64,000 bases of DNA from Acidobacteriota bacterium (GTDB taxonomy: Bacteria; Acidobacteriota; Blastocatellia; Pyrinomonadales; Pyrinomonadaceae), in NCBI GenBank assembly GCA_016718135.1, contig JADKEF010000017.1:62001-126000 (forward strand). The letters are read 5' to 3'. The notes below the pieces were generated by a model. The model did no database searches. It was given only the letters and a program-made list of their open reading frames with translations, and was not told the DNA's origin. Both the position numbers and the translations under genes were made by a program. Below are positions 53,984-62,391 of the stretch, one piece after another (position 1 is the stretch's first letter; each line of letters starts with the position of its first letter).

Positions 53984-56089
53984 ATGAAAGCATTTGCAAC
54001 TGAGAACCTCAGAAATCTGGCTGTCATTGGACACGGCGACGCGGGTAAAACCCAGCTCGTCTCGTCGCTCACCTACGTCGCCGGGACGACGCCTCGTTGG
54101 GGAAAGGTCGATGAAGGCACGACCATCACCGATTACGAAGAAGACGCGATAGAACGCAAGGTCTCGCTCAATAACAACTTCACCCACCTCGAATATAAAG
54201 ACACCAAGATAAATTTGATCGACACGCCCGGCTACGCAGCGTTCGTCTCGCACGCACGGCCCGCGTTGCGAGTCGCGGATTGTGCTCTTGTCGTCGTTGA
54301 CGCCGTTCACGGGATCGAAGTGCAGACCGAGAAGACGTGGCAATATGCAAACGAGTTCATGCTGCCGCGTTTTATGGTCATTAATAAGATCGACAAAGAG
54401 CACGGCGACTTTGCACACGCGCTCGAGACTGCCGCGGATTCGTTCGCGAGGTCGATCGTGCCGTTTACGCTGCCGATCGGCCGCGAAGGAAGCTTTCGCG
54501 GCGTGATCGATGTCGTGCATCAGAAGGCGTATGAGTTCGACGCCGACGGAAAAGCGAAACTCATCGGCATTCCAAGCGAAGAAGTCGCGTTGCTTAATTC
54601 CACCCGCGAGCGTTTGATCGAGATCGTCGCCGAATCGGACGACCAATTGATGGAAAAATACTTTGCCGACGGCACTTTGCCCGAAGAAGACATCATCCCA
54701 AACCTCGCCCGGGCGATCGCAGCAAGTAAACTCTGCCCGGTTTACGCCGTATCGTCCACAAATCTCGTCGGCCTCTCCATTTTGCTCGATCACCTCGTCG
54801 AATTTGCACCAAATCCGGCGACGCACGAGATGGAATTCGGCTACGCAGACAACGAAATGTCCGGCGAACGCATTACCCGAAAATATAATAACGACGAGCC
54901 GTTCTCGGCATACGTTTTCCGCACGATCGCGGATCCTTTTGCGGGGCGAATTAACGTAATGAAGGTCGTCAGCGGCCATGTCACCGCCGACGCGACCGTC
55001 CGCAATTCGTCTAGAGACACCGACGAACGCCTCGGAGCTTTGCACGTCATCTCCGGCAAGACGCTCGACAAGGTAAACGAAGCCGCAACCGGCGATATCA
55101 TCGCGGTCGTTAAATTAAAAGACACGCAGACCGGCGACACCCTCTGCGACAAGGCGAAACCCATCGTTTACCCGAAGGTAGAATATCCCGAAGCCGCGAT
55201 CGCCTTCGCCATCGAACCGAAGTCACGAGCCGACGAAGACAAGATCTCCGGGGCCCTGCACAAAATCCTTGAAGAAGATCCGTCGTTACATTTCGAGCGC
55301 GATCCGCAGACGAATGAGTTTATCCTTTCCGGCTCCGGCCAACTCCATATCGAGACCGTCGTCAAGAAATTAGAGAGCCGCTACCACGTCGAGGTAACAT
55401 TGCATCCGCCGAAGGTTCCCTATAAGGAAACGATCACCGCAAGTGCCGAGGTCCAAGGTCGCCACAAGAAACAATCAGGTGGCCGCGGGCAGTTTGGGGA
55501 TTGCAAAGTTATCTTCGAACCGCTCGAGCGCGGAGGAGGATTCGAATGGGTCGATAAGATCTTCGGCGGCTCGGTCCCGGCAAATTTCCGCCCCGCCATC
55601 GAAAAAGGAATCATCGAAGCCGCCACATCCGGTGCCGTCGCGGGCTATCCCCTCGTCGATTTCAAAGTTACGCTGATAGACGGTAGCTATCACGCCGTCG
55701 ACAGTGACGAACATAGTTTCCGCGCCGCCGGTCGCAAAGCCTTCCGTGTGGCCATGGAAAAGGTTAAGCCGACTTTGCTCGAACCGATAATGGACGTAGA
55801 GGTTTTCACACCGCAAGAAGTCGCCGGCGACATAATGGGCGATCTCAATTCCAGACGTGGCCGCGTAGGCGGAATGGAAGTCCGCGGCAAACAACAAGTG
55901 ATCAAAGCGAAAGTGCCGCTTTCGGAGATGCTCGATTACCAATCAAAACTTAACAGCGTCACCCAGGCCAGAGGCAGTTATCACATGCAGTTCTCTCACT
56001 ACGATCCGCTGCCCGGCAATCTGGTCAAAAAAGTAGTCGACGAAGCCGTCGCCGCCGGACGCGTTCGTGCACACGAGGATGACGATTAG
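53984..56089 (+). CDS. Elongation factor G-like translational GTPase (EF-G2 type)
   Basis: A 701-residue five-domain EF-G relative. G1 is GHGDAGKTQL (16-25) rather than the canonical GHVDHGKTT; G3 is DTPGYAAF and G4 NKID. The later domains carry PRPDEDKISGALHKI-like EPKSRADEDKISGALH, SGSGQLHIETV and SRRGRVGGMEVRG, all EF-G/RF-like. The altered G1 is typical of the EF-G2 / FusA2 group, whose members often lack full translocase activity. AAGGAG lies 12 nt upstream. It has no str operon neighbours, so it is not the housekeeping fusA. Confidence 0.88.
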   Translation: MKAFATENLRNLAVIGHGDAGKTQLVSSLTYVAGTTPRWGKVDEGTTITDYEEDAIERKVSLNNNFTHLEYKDTKINLIDTPGYAAFVSHARPALRVADCALVVVDAVHGIEVQTEKTWQYANEFMLPRFMVINKIDKEHGDFAHALETAADSFARSIVPFTLPIGREGSFRGVIDVVHQKAYEFDADGKAKLIGIPSEEVALLNSTRERLIEIVAESDDQLMEKYFADGTLPEEDIIPNLARAIAASKLCPVYAVSSTNLVGLSILLDHLVEFAPNPATHEMEFGYADNEMSGERITRKYNNDEPFSAYVFRTIADPFAGRINVMKVVSGHVTADATVRNSSRDTDERLGALHVISGKTLDKVNEAATGDIIAVVKLKDTQTGDTLCDKAKPIVYPKVEYPEAAIAFAIEPKSRADEDKISGALHKILEEDPSLHFERDPQTNEFILSGSGQLHIETVVKKLESRYHVEVTLHPPKVPYKETITASAEVQGRHKKQSGGRGQFGDCKVIFEPLERGGGFEWVDKIFGGSVPANFRPAIEKGIIEAATSGAVAGYPLVDFKVTLIDGSYHAVDSDEHSFRAAGRKAFRVAMEKVKPTLLEPIMDVEVFTPQEVAGDIMGDLNSRRGRVGGMEVRGKQQVIKAKVPLSEMLDYQSKLNSVTQARGSYHMQFSHYDPLPGNLVKKVVDEAVAAGRVRAHEDDD

Positions 56090-56191
56090 GACTGGACCGA
56101 TCAGTACGAAGACATAGTCTAGACGCGATTACCATCGCGAACTGTTGTATTATTACGGAAATAGTTTTTTTTCTCAGGAGTATTTAGAAAT

Positions 56192-57145
56192 ATGAAGCGA
56201 CAGATGTTTTTTGGTTTAATGGCAGCCTCACTCTTGGTTGCCATGTCAGCAATTACCTTTGGGCAGGCCCGTCCCCCGATCCCTCGTGCGAGCCAGAAGG
56301 CTAGCGTTATGCAGACGATCGGCACGACCGATATCACGATCACCTATAGCCGGCCTGCGGTCAAAGGCCGCACCGTCTGGGGCGATCCACCAGCGGACAA
56401 ACCTGGTGAAGGAACTCTCGACGACGGACGTGCTCGGCCGGCCGGGATGGCGCTTGTTCCAAACGGCCATGTCTGGCGCACCGGTGCTAACGAAGCGACC
56501 CTTTTCACCACCACGGATGATCTGCTCATCAACGGCCAATTACTCCCGGCGGGCAAATATAGTCTCCACACGATCCCGGGCAAGGACGAATGGACCGTTA
56601 TTTTCAATAAGGACGATGGCCAGTGGGGCAGCTTTGCTTACGACGCCAAGAAGGACGCTCTCCGGGTAAAGACAAAACCGCAATGGGTCGCCGAGAGCAA
56701 AGAGCTACTTTATTTTGGCTTCGATAACCTGACAGAGAATGCAGGCACAGTTTACGTGCGTTGGGAAAAGATCAAAGTTCCCTTCACCGTCGAGGTCAAA
56801 GACGTTGTCGGTTCGACAATCTCCAAGTTGCAGGCTTACGTCGCGGGGGCAAAGTCCGATGATCCCGGTCCGGCTCTGAATGCGGCAAACTATGCTAAGG
56901 CGAACAAACAGAATGAAGCTGCGACCAAATGGTTTGATATGGCTCTCAAGGCTTCGGACGAACAGATCAAGGCTAAAGCCAATTTCGCAAACCTCGGCCG
57001 CCGGGCAAACATCCTCGTCGCGGCAGGTAGGATGCAAGAAGCTCTCGTCGCCGCCGAAAAGGCTCTCGAAGCTGGCAAAGCCGAGAAAGCCGACACAGCC
57101 GCTCTCGAGAAGCGTATTGCCGACATGAAGGCTGGTAAGCAGTAA
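56192..57145 (+). CDS. Exported DUF2911 protein
   Basis: A 317-residue protein with a signal peptide (residues 1-26, ending ITFG-Q). Residues about 30-190 form a beta-rich domain with TIGTTDITITYSRPAVKGRT, GHVWRTGANEATLFTTT and GKYSLHTIPGKDEWTVIFNK, the DUF2911 signature. The C-terminal 120 residues are helical, TPR-like (ANYAKANKQNEAATKWFDMAL). Periplasmic location is likely; function is unknown. CAGGAG precedes the ATG by 11 nt. Confidence 0.82.
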   Translation: MKRQMFFGLMAASLLVAMSAITFGQARPPIPRASQKASVMQTIGTTDITITYSRPAVKGRTVWGDPPADKPGEGTLDDGRARPAGMALVPNGHVWRTGANEATLFTTTDDLLINGQLLPAGKYSLHTIPGKDEWTVIFNKDDGQWGSFAYDAKKDALRVKTKPQWVAESKELLYFGFDNLTENAGTVYVRWEKIKVPFTVEVKDVVGSTISKLQAYVAGAKSDDPGPALNAANYAKANKQNEAATKWFDMALKASDEQIKAKANFANLGRRANILVAAGRMQEALVAAEKALEAGKAEKADTAALEKRIADMKAGKQ

Positions 57146-57174
57146 AAAGCCGCGTCTATAATGGACCCACAATT

Positions 57175-57213
57175 GAACGAGCCGCACGGATAGGTCATCC
57201 GTGCGGCTCGTTC
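57175..57213. terminator. Perfect 17-bp hairpin between convergent genes
   Basis: GAACGAGCCGCACGGAT-AGGTC-ATCCGTGCGGCTCGTTC. It lies between the DUF2911 stop and the cytochrome stop. There is no T tract, so it may act as a bidirectional barrier rather than a classical terminator. Confidence 0.75.
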
Positions 57214-57229
57214 GCTTTGGTCGCTAAAT

Positions 57230-57814
57230 CTAGGCGGTCTTCTTATGGCATATCGTGCACTGGTTCGCGGTAGGAGCTTTCGATGTGGGAATGGTCTTTT
57301 TGACTTCGGTATGACAGCCGGCACACGTTCGATGCAACGCCTGCATGTTGTTCAATGAGATCAGAGCGGGGCTTCCTTCGTGTTTGACCTCGGGGATCGC
57401 CGCAAGCAGTTTTGGTTTCTCACCGGTCCGGGCATGACATTCCCGACAATTCGCGACTCCCGCTTCTCTGGGCCCCTTTACAAAGAGCTCGGCTGTAAGC
57501 GATGTCGTCCTATCAGCAGGCCACGCCGTCTTAAGCGGCGGATGCTTGGCGACCTCGGCGGCCGGTTGAGCGGTGTGATGGCATGAGATACATGCGATCG
57601 GCGTCCCGGGAGTGATATTGTATGCACCGTTATTATGTTTGGCGTGGTTAAAGGTGACTTGGCCAAGCTTTGCATCTTTGCCCATGGTAACAACATCCGG
57701 CATTTTCTGGTCCGCCTGCTGAGCCGACGCCCGCCACCAACCATCGCCGACAACTGAAGCCATACCCGTTGCCACTAGCAAAACCCCACCCAATAAAAAA
57801 GCACTCTTTCTCAA
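57230..57814 (-). CDS. Exported tetrahaem cytochrome c (class III-like)
   Basis: The 194-residue protein has four CxxCH haem sites (CISCH, CRECH, CAGCH, CTICH) and extra histidines for bis-His ligation (FNHAKHNN, KHPPLK, VKHEG, LHRT), the pattern of small multihaem c-type cytochromes of the c3/c7 type. A signal peptide (RKSAFLLGGVLLVATGMASV) sends it to the periplasm, where haems are attached. A TTG at 57814 with GGAGG 7 nt upstream is the best start. It probably shuttles electrons; partners are not in the window. Confidence 0.85.
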   Translation of the reverse strand: MRKSAFLLGGVLLVATGMASVVGDGWWRASAQQADQKMPDVVTMGKDAKLGQVTFNHAKHNNGAYNITPGTPIACISCHHTAQPAAEVAKHPPLKTAWPADRTTSLTAELFVKGPREAGVANCRECHARTGEKPKLLAAIPEVKHEGSPALISLNNMQALHRTCAGCHTEVKKTIPTSKAPTANQCTICHKKTA

Positions 57815-57965
57815 ATCCGCATCCTCCGTCGTAGGCCTAAATTGTAGTAGAACCGTGAGATGAATGTCAGTGACGTGCGTCACACCCGCCTGCGGCGGAG
57901 CATAACGAAAAGAGGCCGGCCGTTTCCGTCTGGGCTCGATCTTCTAATATTAAATAGCGGCTCAA

Positions 57966-58553
57966 TTAGAATGGCAGGCCAAGAATACGGCCAATGCCGC
58001 TCTGTCTACGAATATTGTTATTATAACCACTGTTTCGATTGCGGTTTAGGCCGTCCTGATACCCACGGTTATAGCCCTCACGATACGCCTGCTGAAAAGC
58101 ACCGCTGTCGCCCCAACCATTGTGATTGCCGTTTCCGTAATCGCTATTGTTTCCATAACCCCCGTAGGTTCCGTTATTATACCGGCCGTTGTTTCTGTTC
58201 CGATTACGGGCATCCTCACGAGCCTGCTTTTGCCCGGCTTGGTATCCGCGCTTGTACGCAAACTGTGTGCTCTGGTTGCCATTTCGGTCACGGCCGTTTA
58301 CGCGGTCGTTATCTCCAGTGTAGTAACCATTATCATTCCGGCGATAATCATCATCGTCGCGATAATCCCTTCCGCCGCCTCGATTTTGCTGTTTACCGTA
58401 ATTATCGTCGCGCCGGCTGTCGTTCTTACTATCATCCCGCCCGCTTCGGCCCTGCGCGTTTACGTCTGTTCCTGATACAAGTACCAACCCGAACGCCAAT
58501 GCAAAAATCAAAGCCATTCCCTCAATCGATCGATTTATTTTATTTGAATTCAT
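57966..58553 (-). CDS. Exported Asn/Asp/Arg/Gly/Tyr-rich low-complexity protein
   Basis: A 195-residue protein with a signal peptide (MALIFALAFGLVLVSGTDVN-AQ). The mature part is almost entirely low-complexity: RNRGGGRDYRDDDDYRRNDN-like stretches and two AYxxGYxxGxxxG motifs (AYKRGYQAGQ, AYREGYNRGYQDG). Such YxxGYxxG motifs recur in exported proteins of Acidobacteriota. It is probably disordered, perhaps surface-attached. GGAGG lies 13 nt upstream of the ATG. Base composition follows the amino-acid bias. Confidence 0.68.
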   Translation of the reverse strand: MNSNKINRSIEGMALIFALAFGLVLVSGTDVNAQGRSGRDDSKNDSRRDDNYGKQQNRGGGRDYRDDDDYRRNDNGYYTGDNDRVNGRDRNGNQSTQFAYKRGYQAGQKQAREDARNRNRNNGRYNNGTYGGYGNNSDYGNGNHNGWGDSGAFQQAYREGYNRGYQDGLNRNRNSGYNNNIRRQSGIGRILGLPF

Positions 58554-58698
58554 GCTGCTAATAAATCCTCCGCCCTCTAGTTGGCAATGGGCGTGCCAAC
58601 TCCCGAAATCTATAAAAACGGAGCATTTTGATGAAAACGATCTAAAAAAACCCAACCATATCGGGTGTTTTGCGACCATATGAGGAACCATAGCCCTA

Positions 58699-59712
58699 TT
58701 ATTTACCCCATCGATCCCAACATGCCTTCGCGATCTTTGCAATCACAGCTTCGCGGGTTTTCTCATCGGCGGGCGAGTCGGAGACAAATACGGCGATGGC
58801 GACGTGTGACCCGCTTGGAAGACGAATAATGCCGACATCATTAGTCGCTGCCGTGAAGCCGCTCTGAGTGCCGGACGTCCCCGTCTTATGAGCAACATAT
58901 GTTCCTCTCGGCAGTTCGCCCTTCAGACGATTAGCCCCGGGACCCGAATCTCTCATGAACCCAACAAACATCTCATAGGCATTTGGTGTCCGCATGCGCT
59001 CTTCGCCATCTTCCCCTGTATCACTTAACTTGCCGGTTTCGACCGTTGTTGTTTGAAGCCACCGAAGCAACTGAACCGACGATACTGGCGTCGCCCAATT
59101 CTCATACTGAGTCTGCCAATTGTCACCGATCTCCTTTTCGGTGTTCGCCACTCTCACTCCGCGAATACCGATCTGGGTGAGATACGACTGGATCTCAGAT
59201 GCTCCTCCGGCGACTCGCATTAGAACGTCACTCGCCGTTCCATCGGACTCGACCATTGATAGGCGGATCAGTTCGCGGATCGTGAACTCGCCACCGTTTG
59301 GATTCTCATCACGCAACGGCGAACGCATTCCGGCCCGGACCATGTCTTCTTTAGTCACGCCGACCTTTTCGTCGAGCTCGAGTTTTTCGCGACGAACCTG
59401 GTCCATGACCGCCATCGAGATCGGCAGTTTATAGACACTCTGCATCGGAAAGCGGTCCTCGGCATTGAGTAACGCGGCTTCGCCGGTTTCAAGCACGAGG
59501 GCTGCGACGCCGACTTTTCCTTTTGCCTCAGCAGCGATCTTGGCGATCTGAGCCTCGAGTTCGGTGTCGCGTTTTAGTTCGAGTGTTGCGAGCGGAGTCG
59601 CATCCGGCTCGGGTGGCGGCGTTGGGAATTCGAACGGGTTCTCAGATTTGTAGCTACAGGCTCCGGCTAGAGCGACGATCAGAATGATGCAGGGTAAAGC
59701 TATTATTCGCAC
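58699..59712 (-). CDS. Class A beta-lactamase-like lipoprotein
   Basis: A serine hydrolase of the class A beta-lactamase fold, 337 residues. A lipobox (LIVALAGAC, Cys19) suggests membrane anchoring. Nucleophile motif SVYK at 92-95, SDG (156-158, where class A enzymes normally have SDN), and KTGTSG at 276-281. The sequence between carries ENWATPVSSVQLL as in PER-like relatives. It may hydrolyse beta-lactams, or act as a related carboxypeptidase or esterase. The GTG at 59712 is the only start giving the lipoprotein signal; it lacks a good ribosome-binding site. Confidence 0.78.
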   Translation of the reverse strand: MRIIALPCIILIVALAGACSYKSENPFEFPTPPPEPDATPLATLELKRDTELEAQIAKIAAEAKGKVGVAALVLETGEAALLNAEDRFPMQSVYKLPISMAVMDQVRREKLELDEKVGVTKEDMVRAGMRSPLRDENPNGGEFTIRELIRLSMVESDGTASDVLMRVAGGASEIQSYLTQIGIRGVRVANTEKEIGDNWQTQYENWATPVSSVQLLRWLQTTTVETGKLSDTGEDGEERMRTPNAYEMFVGFMRDSGPGANRLKGELPRGTYVAHKTGTSGTQSGFTAATNDVGIIRLPSGSHVAIAVFVSDSPADEKTREAVIAKIAKACWDRWGK

Positions 59713-59756
59713 GTTTTGAATATATTTTCTCGGAGGCGGATATGCAACAAAAATTG

Positions 59757-60782
59757 CTAAAGCAGCGTGCCCTCGATGCCGCAGGCAATCGAATAGACGT
59801 TGTTGGCTGTCGCGACGATCATGTCGCCATCGTGCGTGAAGCACAAGCCAACGATGTTGTTGCCCGCAACAAAATGTTCGACGGAAACCGCACCGGGCGT
59901 GATCTTGACGATCCCGTGACGGCCTTTGTAGCAAGCGACGACATATAGATTGCCCGCCTTGTCGAAAGCCAATCCCTGAGGCCGGCCTAGGCCGCGAAAA
60001 TATGTCGAGACATTTCCGTCCGGGTCGATCGCATAGACCGCATCGTGGCTGGCGAGGCCGGGAGCAGTGACATAAAGTCTTCCGTCTGGCCCAAAGGCGA
60101 TGTGGTAAGCCGCGACCGAAGGTTCAAGTTTCGCAAATGGCTCAGAAGCAGCGTCTTCGTCTATACGATGGATCGTGCCCGAGCGGTCACCGACGTACAT
60201 CGCTCCGTAGCGGCCAAATGCGATCCCGGTTGCAATGCCAAGTCCCGCCGCGAAGACAGTCGCCGTCCCGTCGCGGCCGACTGCATAAACCTCGCCCTGA
60301 GCACGATTCGTGACGAACATCATGCCGTTCTTGTCGAATGCGATGCCGGTCGGATTCAGTATCGGCTCAGGCAGTTCATCGAGATAGCCGTCCTTTTCGA
60401 GACGATAAAGCGTTGCCGGCAGATGCTGTCCGCGTGCTCCCGAACGAGTCAAGATGATCGCTCCGTCCGACGGATCGACCGCAGGATTTGCAACGATGTG
60501 CATCTCATCGGCGAGTTCGCGGCCGACGTTGAGTTCGAAAGTGTTGCTGACTGCACTCTTGCTTTCGAGATGGGCAAATGTCTTCCCTTCGTCAGCGTCA
60601 TGCGGCACGATCGCGAGGACGCGAGTTGTCGATTCGGCGACGGTCCGGCAGCGAATTCCCGCGACGTAGCACCCGTCAGGCGAATGCCTGTCGGGGCGAA
60701 AATTCTCGCACGCAATAGCGATCTCGCCGCCGGGAATTGCGAGCGGCGGGTCGATGCCGGTTAGTTTTAATGCTTGTGTCAT
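59757..60782 (-). CDS. NHL-type beta-propeller protein with IPT-like N-domain
   Basis: A 341-residue protein with no clear signal peptide. Residues about 1-90 look like an IPT/TIG immunoglobulin-like domain (IDPPLAIPGGEIAIACENF). Residues about 100-340 form six NHL / SMP-30-like blades (PTGIAFDKNGMMFVTNRAQG, TGIAFGRYGAMYVGDR, HIAFGPDGRLYVTAPG, QGLAFDKAGNLYVVACYKG). Such propellers act as lactonases, vitamin B12-type binders or scaffolds; the active-site acid and histidine of lactonases are not evident. It is divergent from pilT. Confidence 0.78.
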   Translation of the reverse strand: MTQALKLTGIDPPLAIPGGEIAIACENFRPDRHSPDGCYVAGIRCRTVAESTTRVLAIVPHDADEGKTFAHLESKSAVSNTFELNVGRELADEMHIVANPAVDPSDGAIILTRSGARGQHLPATLYRLEKDGYLDELPEPILNPTGIAFDKNGMMFVTNRAQGEVYAVGRDGTATVFAAGLGIATGIAFGRYGAMYVGDRSGTIHRIDEDAASEPFAKLEPSVAAYHIAFGPDGRLYVTAPGLASHDAVYAIDPDGNVSTYFRGLGRPQGLAFDKAGNLYVVACYKGRHGIVKITPGAVSVEHFVAGNNIVGLCFTHDGDMIVATANNVYSIACGIEGTLL

Positions 60783-60856
60783 CGCGAAACTTGATTCTAC
60801 GATTGTTGTCACCGACCTGTCGAATTGACCGAAAAAACGTCAAATAAAAAATCATT

Positions 60857-60886
60857 GACCGATATCGTTGTAACGCGTTAAACTCA
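60857..60886 (+). promoter_or_regulatory. Promoter of the leader/pilT unit
   Basis: TTGACC (about 60855-60860), an 18-nt spacer and TAAACT (about 60879-60884) upstream of the 19-codon leader. The divergent NHL gene starts nearby. It is moderately convincing. Confidence 0.45.
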
Positions 60887-60900
60887 TAGGAGTTCAGTTT

Positions 60901-60960
60901 TTGGCCGATAAGCGCCCACGTCTCTTTTTCCGGCGCACCTTCGCGGCCGAGTTCCCGTAA
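60901..60960 (+). CDS. Candidate 19-residue leader peptide upstream of pilT
   Basis: A TTG with AGGAG 8 nt upstream opens a short frame, MADKRPRLFFRRTFAAEFP, ending TAA at 60958-60960. It is Arg/Phe-rich. pilT begins 11 bp after its stop and itself has no Shine-Dalgarno sequence, so ribosomes finishing the leader could re-initiate at pilT. It is too short to compare with families; its reality rests on the ribosome-binding site and the spacing. Confidence 0.4.
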   Translation: MADKRPRLFFRRTFAAEFP

Positions 60961-60971
60961 CTTTCTTCATT

Positions 60972-62129
60972 ATGCCGACCCGAATTGACGATCTTTTGCG
61001 AATGGCGATGAGCTTTGGCGCCTCGGACTTGCACCTGCGTGCCGGTTCGTATCCCGTCATACGGGTCACCGGTGAACTCAAACCGCTGTCTGGCGTAACC
61101 AAATTGACGCAAGATGAGACTCTCGAGATGGCGTTCTCGATGATGTCTAATCGTCAAAAGCAACATTTTAAAGAGGCTTACGAGGTAGATATCGGCTACG
61201 GCGTCTCCGGGCTTGGGCGATTTCGTGTAAATATTTTTCAGCAGCGAAATTCCATCGGGATCGTCGCCCGCGTAATTTCCGACACGATCAAAGGTTTTTC
61301 CGAACTCGGCCTGCCACCGATCCTCACCAACATCGCCAACGAGAATCGCGGCCTGATCCTCGTCACGGGAACGACCGGTTCGGGAAAATCGACGACTCTC
61401 GCTGCGATCGTCGATCACATCAATCAGACCCGAAATTGTCACATCGTCACGATCGAAGACCCGATCGAATACCTGCACAAGGATAAAGAATCTTTCGTCA
61501 CGCAGCGTGAGGTCGATGTCGATACGCGGAACTTCGCCGAGGCTCTACGCGGTTCCCTGCGTCAAGATCCGGACGTTATCCTCGTCGGCGAAATGCGAGA
61601 TCTTGAGACGATCGAGACCGCGTTGGTGGCGGCCGAAACGGGTCATCTCGTGCTTTCGACGCTGCATACATTGGACGCGAGTGAGACTCTAACACGAATT
61701 ATTTCAGCATTTCCACCATATCAACAGAAGTCTATCCGCCTTCAACTTAGTGGTTTGCTCAAGGCTGTGGTTTCGCAACGCCTTATGAAATCTGCGAAGG
61801 GCAACAGCCGAATTCCCGCGGTCGAAGTCTTAATGTCAACACCGCTTATCCGCGACTACATTTTGCATGAGGACAAGACCGCTTCGATACGCGACGCGAT
61901 CGCGGCGGGAACCTCACAGTACGGAATGCAGACCTTTGATCAGTCGCTCTTTTACCTATATCAGTCTGGGCTGATAAAGCTCGACGAGGCTCTTCGCGGG
62001 TCGACCAACCCGGACGAATTCCGTCTTCGTCTCGCCGGTATTCAAAATACTTCTGCCTCATCCCGCGAGGAGATGGAGAAATTAAGTGGCGTAGGAACGA
62101 TTACCGAGGTCATCACGCGGGGCGGATAG
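60972..62129 (+). CDS. pilT: Twitching motility ATPase PilT
   Basis: PilT is the hexameric retraction ATPase of type IV pili. N-domain RIDDLLRMAMSFGASDLHLR; Walker A GTTGSGKSTT at about 133; Asp box IEDPIEYLH; Walker B DPDVILVGEMRD; His box TGHLVLSTLHT; C-terminal AIRNLIRE-like SIRDAIAAGTSQYGMQTFDQ. The length of 385 is slightly longer than typical. Retraction powers twitching and DNA uptake. No other pil genes are in the window. Translation is possibly coupled to the leader frame just upstream. Confidence 0.95.
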   Translation: MPTRIDDLLRMAMSFGASDLHLRAGSYPVIRVTGELKPLSGVTKLTQDETLEMAFSMMSNRQKQHFKEAYEVDIGYGVSGLGRFRVNIFQQRNSIGIVARVISDTIKGFSELGLPPILTNIANENRGLILVTGTTGSGKSTTLAAIVDHINQTRNCHIVTIEDPIEYLHKDKESFVTQREVDVDTRNFAEALRGSLRQDPDVILVGEMRDLETIETALVAAETGHLVLSTLHTLDASETLTRIISAFPPYQQKSIRLQLSGLLKAVVSQRLMKSAKGNSRIPAVEVLMSTPLIRDYILHEDKTASIRDAIAAGTSQYGMQTFDQSLFYLYQSGLIKLDEALRGSTNPDEFRLRLAGIQNTSASSREEMEKLSGVGTITEVITRGG

Positions 62130-62185
62130 GTAACCGGCGGAATCGCCCAAATATATATAAATCAAGGTTTTTCCGCGCTCAAGTC

Positions 62186-62215
62186 TTGACATTAAAGGGC
62201 TTGGGCGTGTATTTT
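62186..62215 (+). promoter_or_regulatory. Promoter of rpsA
   Basis: TTGACA (62186-62191), an 18-nt spacer and TATTTT (62210-62215). It predicts an rpsA 5' leader of about 170 nt, which holds the short inverted pair CCGTGCA / TGCACGG (about 62251 and 62310), possibly structured, and no other feature I can name. Confidence 0.6.
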
Positions 62216-62391
62216 TTATGTTTGCCACTACGAGCGGAAGGTTAGGATGACCGTGCAATCGACGTTACTGTTTTTGCATCTGCTTTGAGGATAGCAATCA
62301 ACTGATAGCGTGCACGGAACTTCGCCATCTAGCTGTAGCGGTAAAAGCCTATTAGAGAGTAATTTAACAAGGAACTTAAACGTAAACGTAA

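Noticed and set aside
53879..55045. 388-codon leftward frame antisense to the EF-G gene
   Set aside because: A mirror of a codon-biased gene. The predicted protein has no motif, and the opposite strand is secure.
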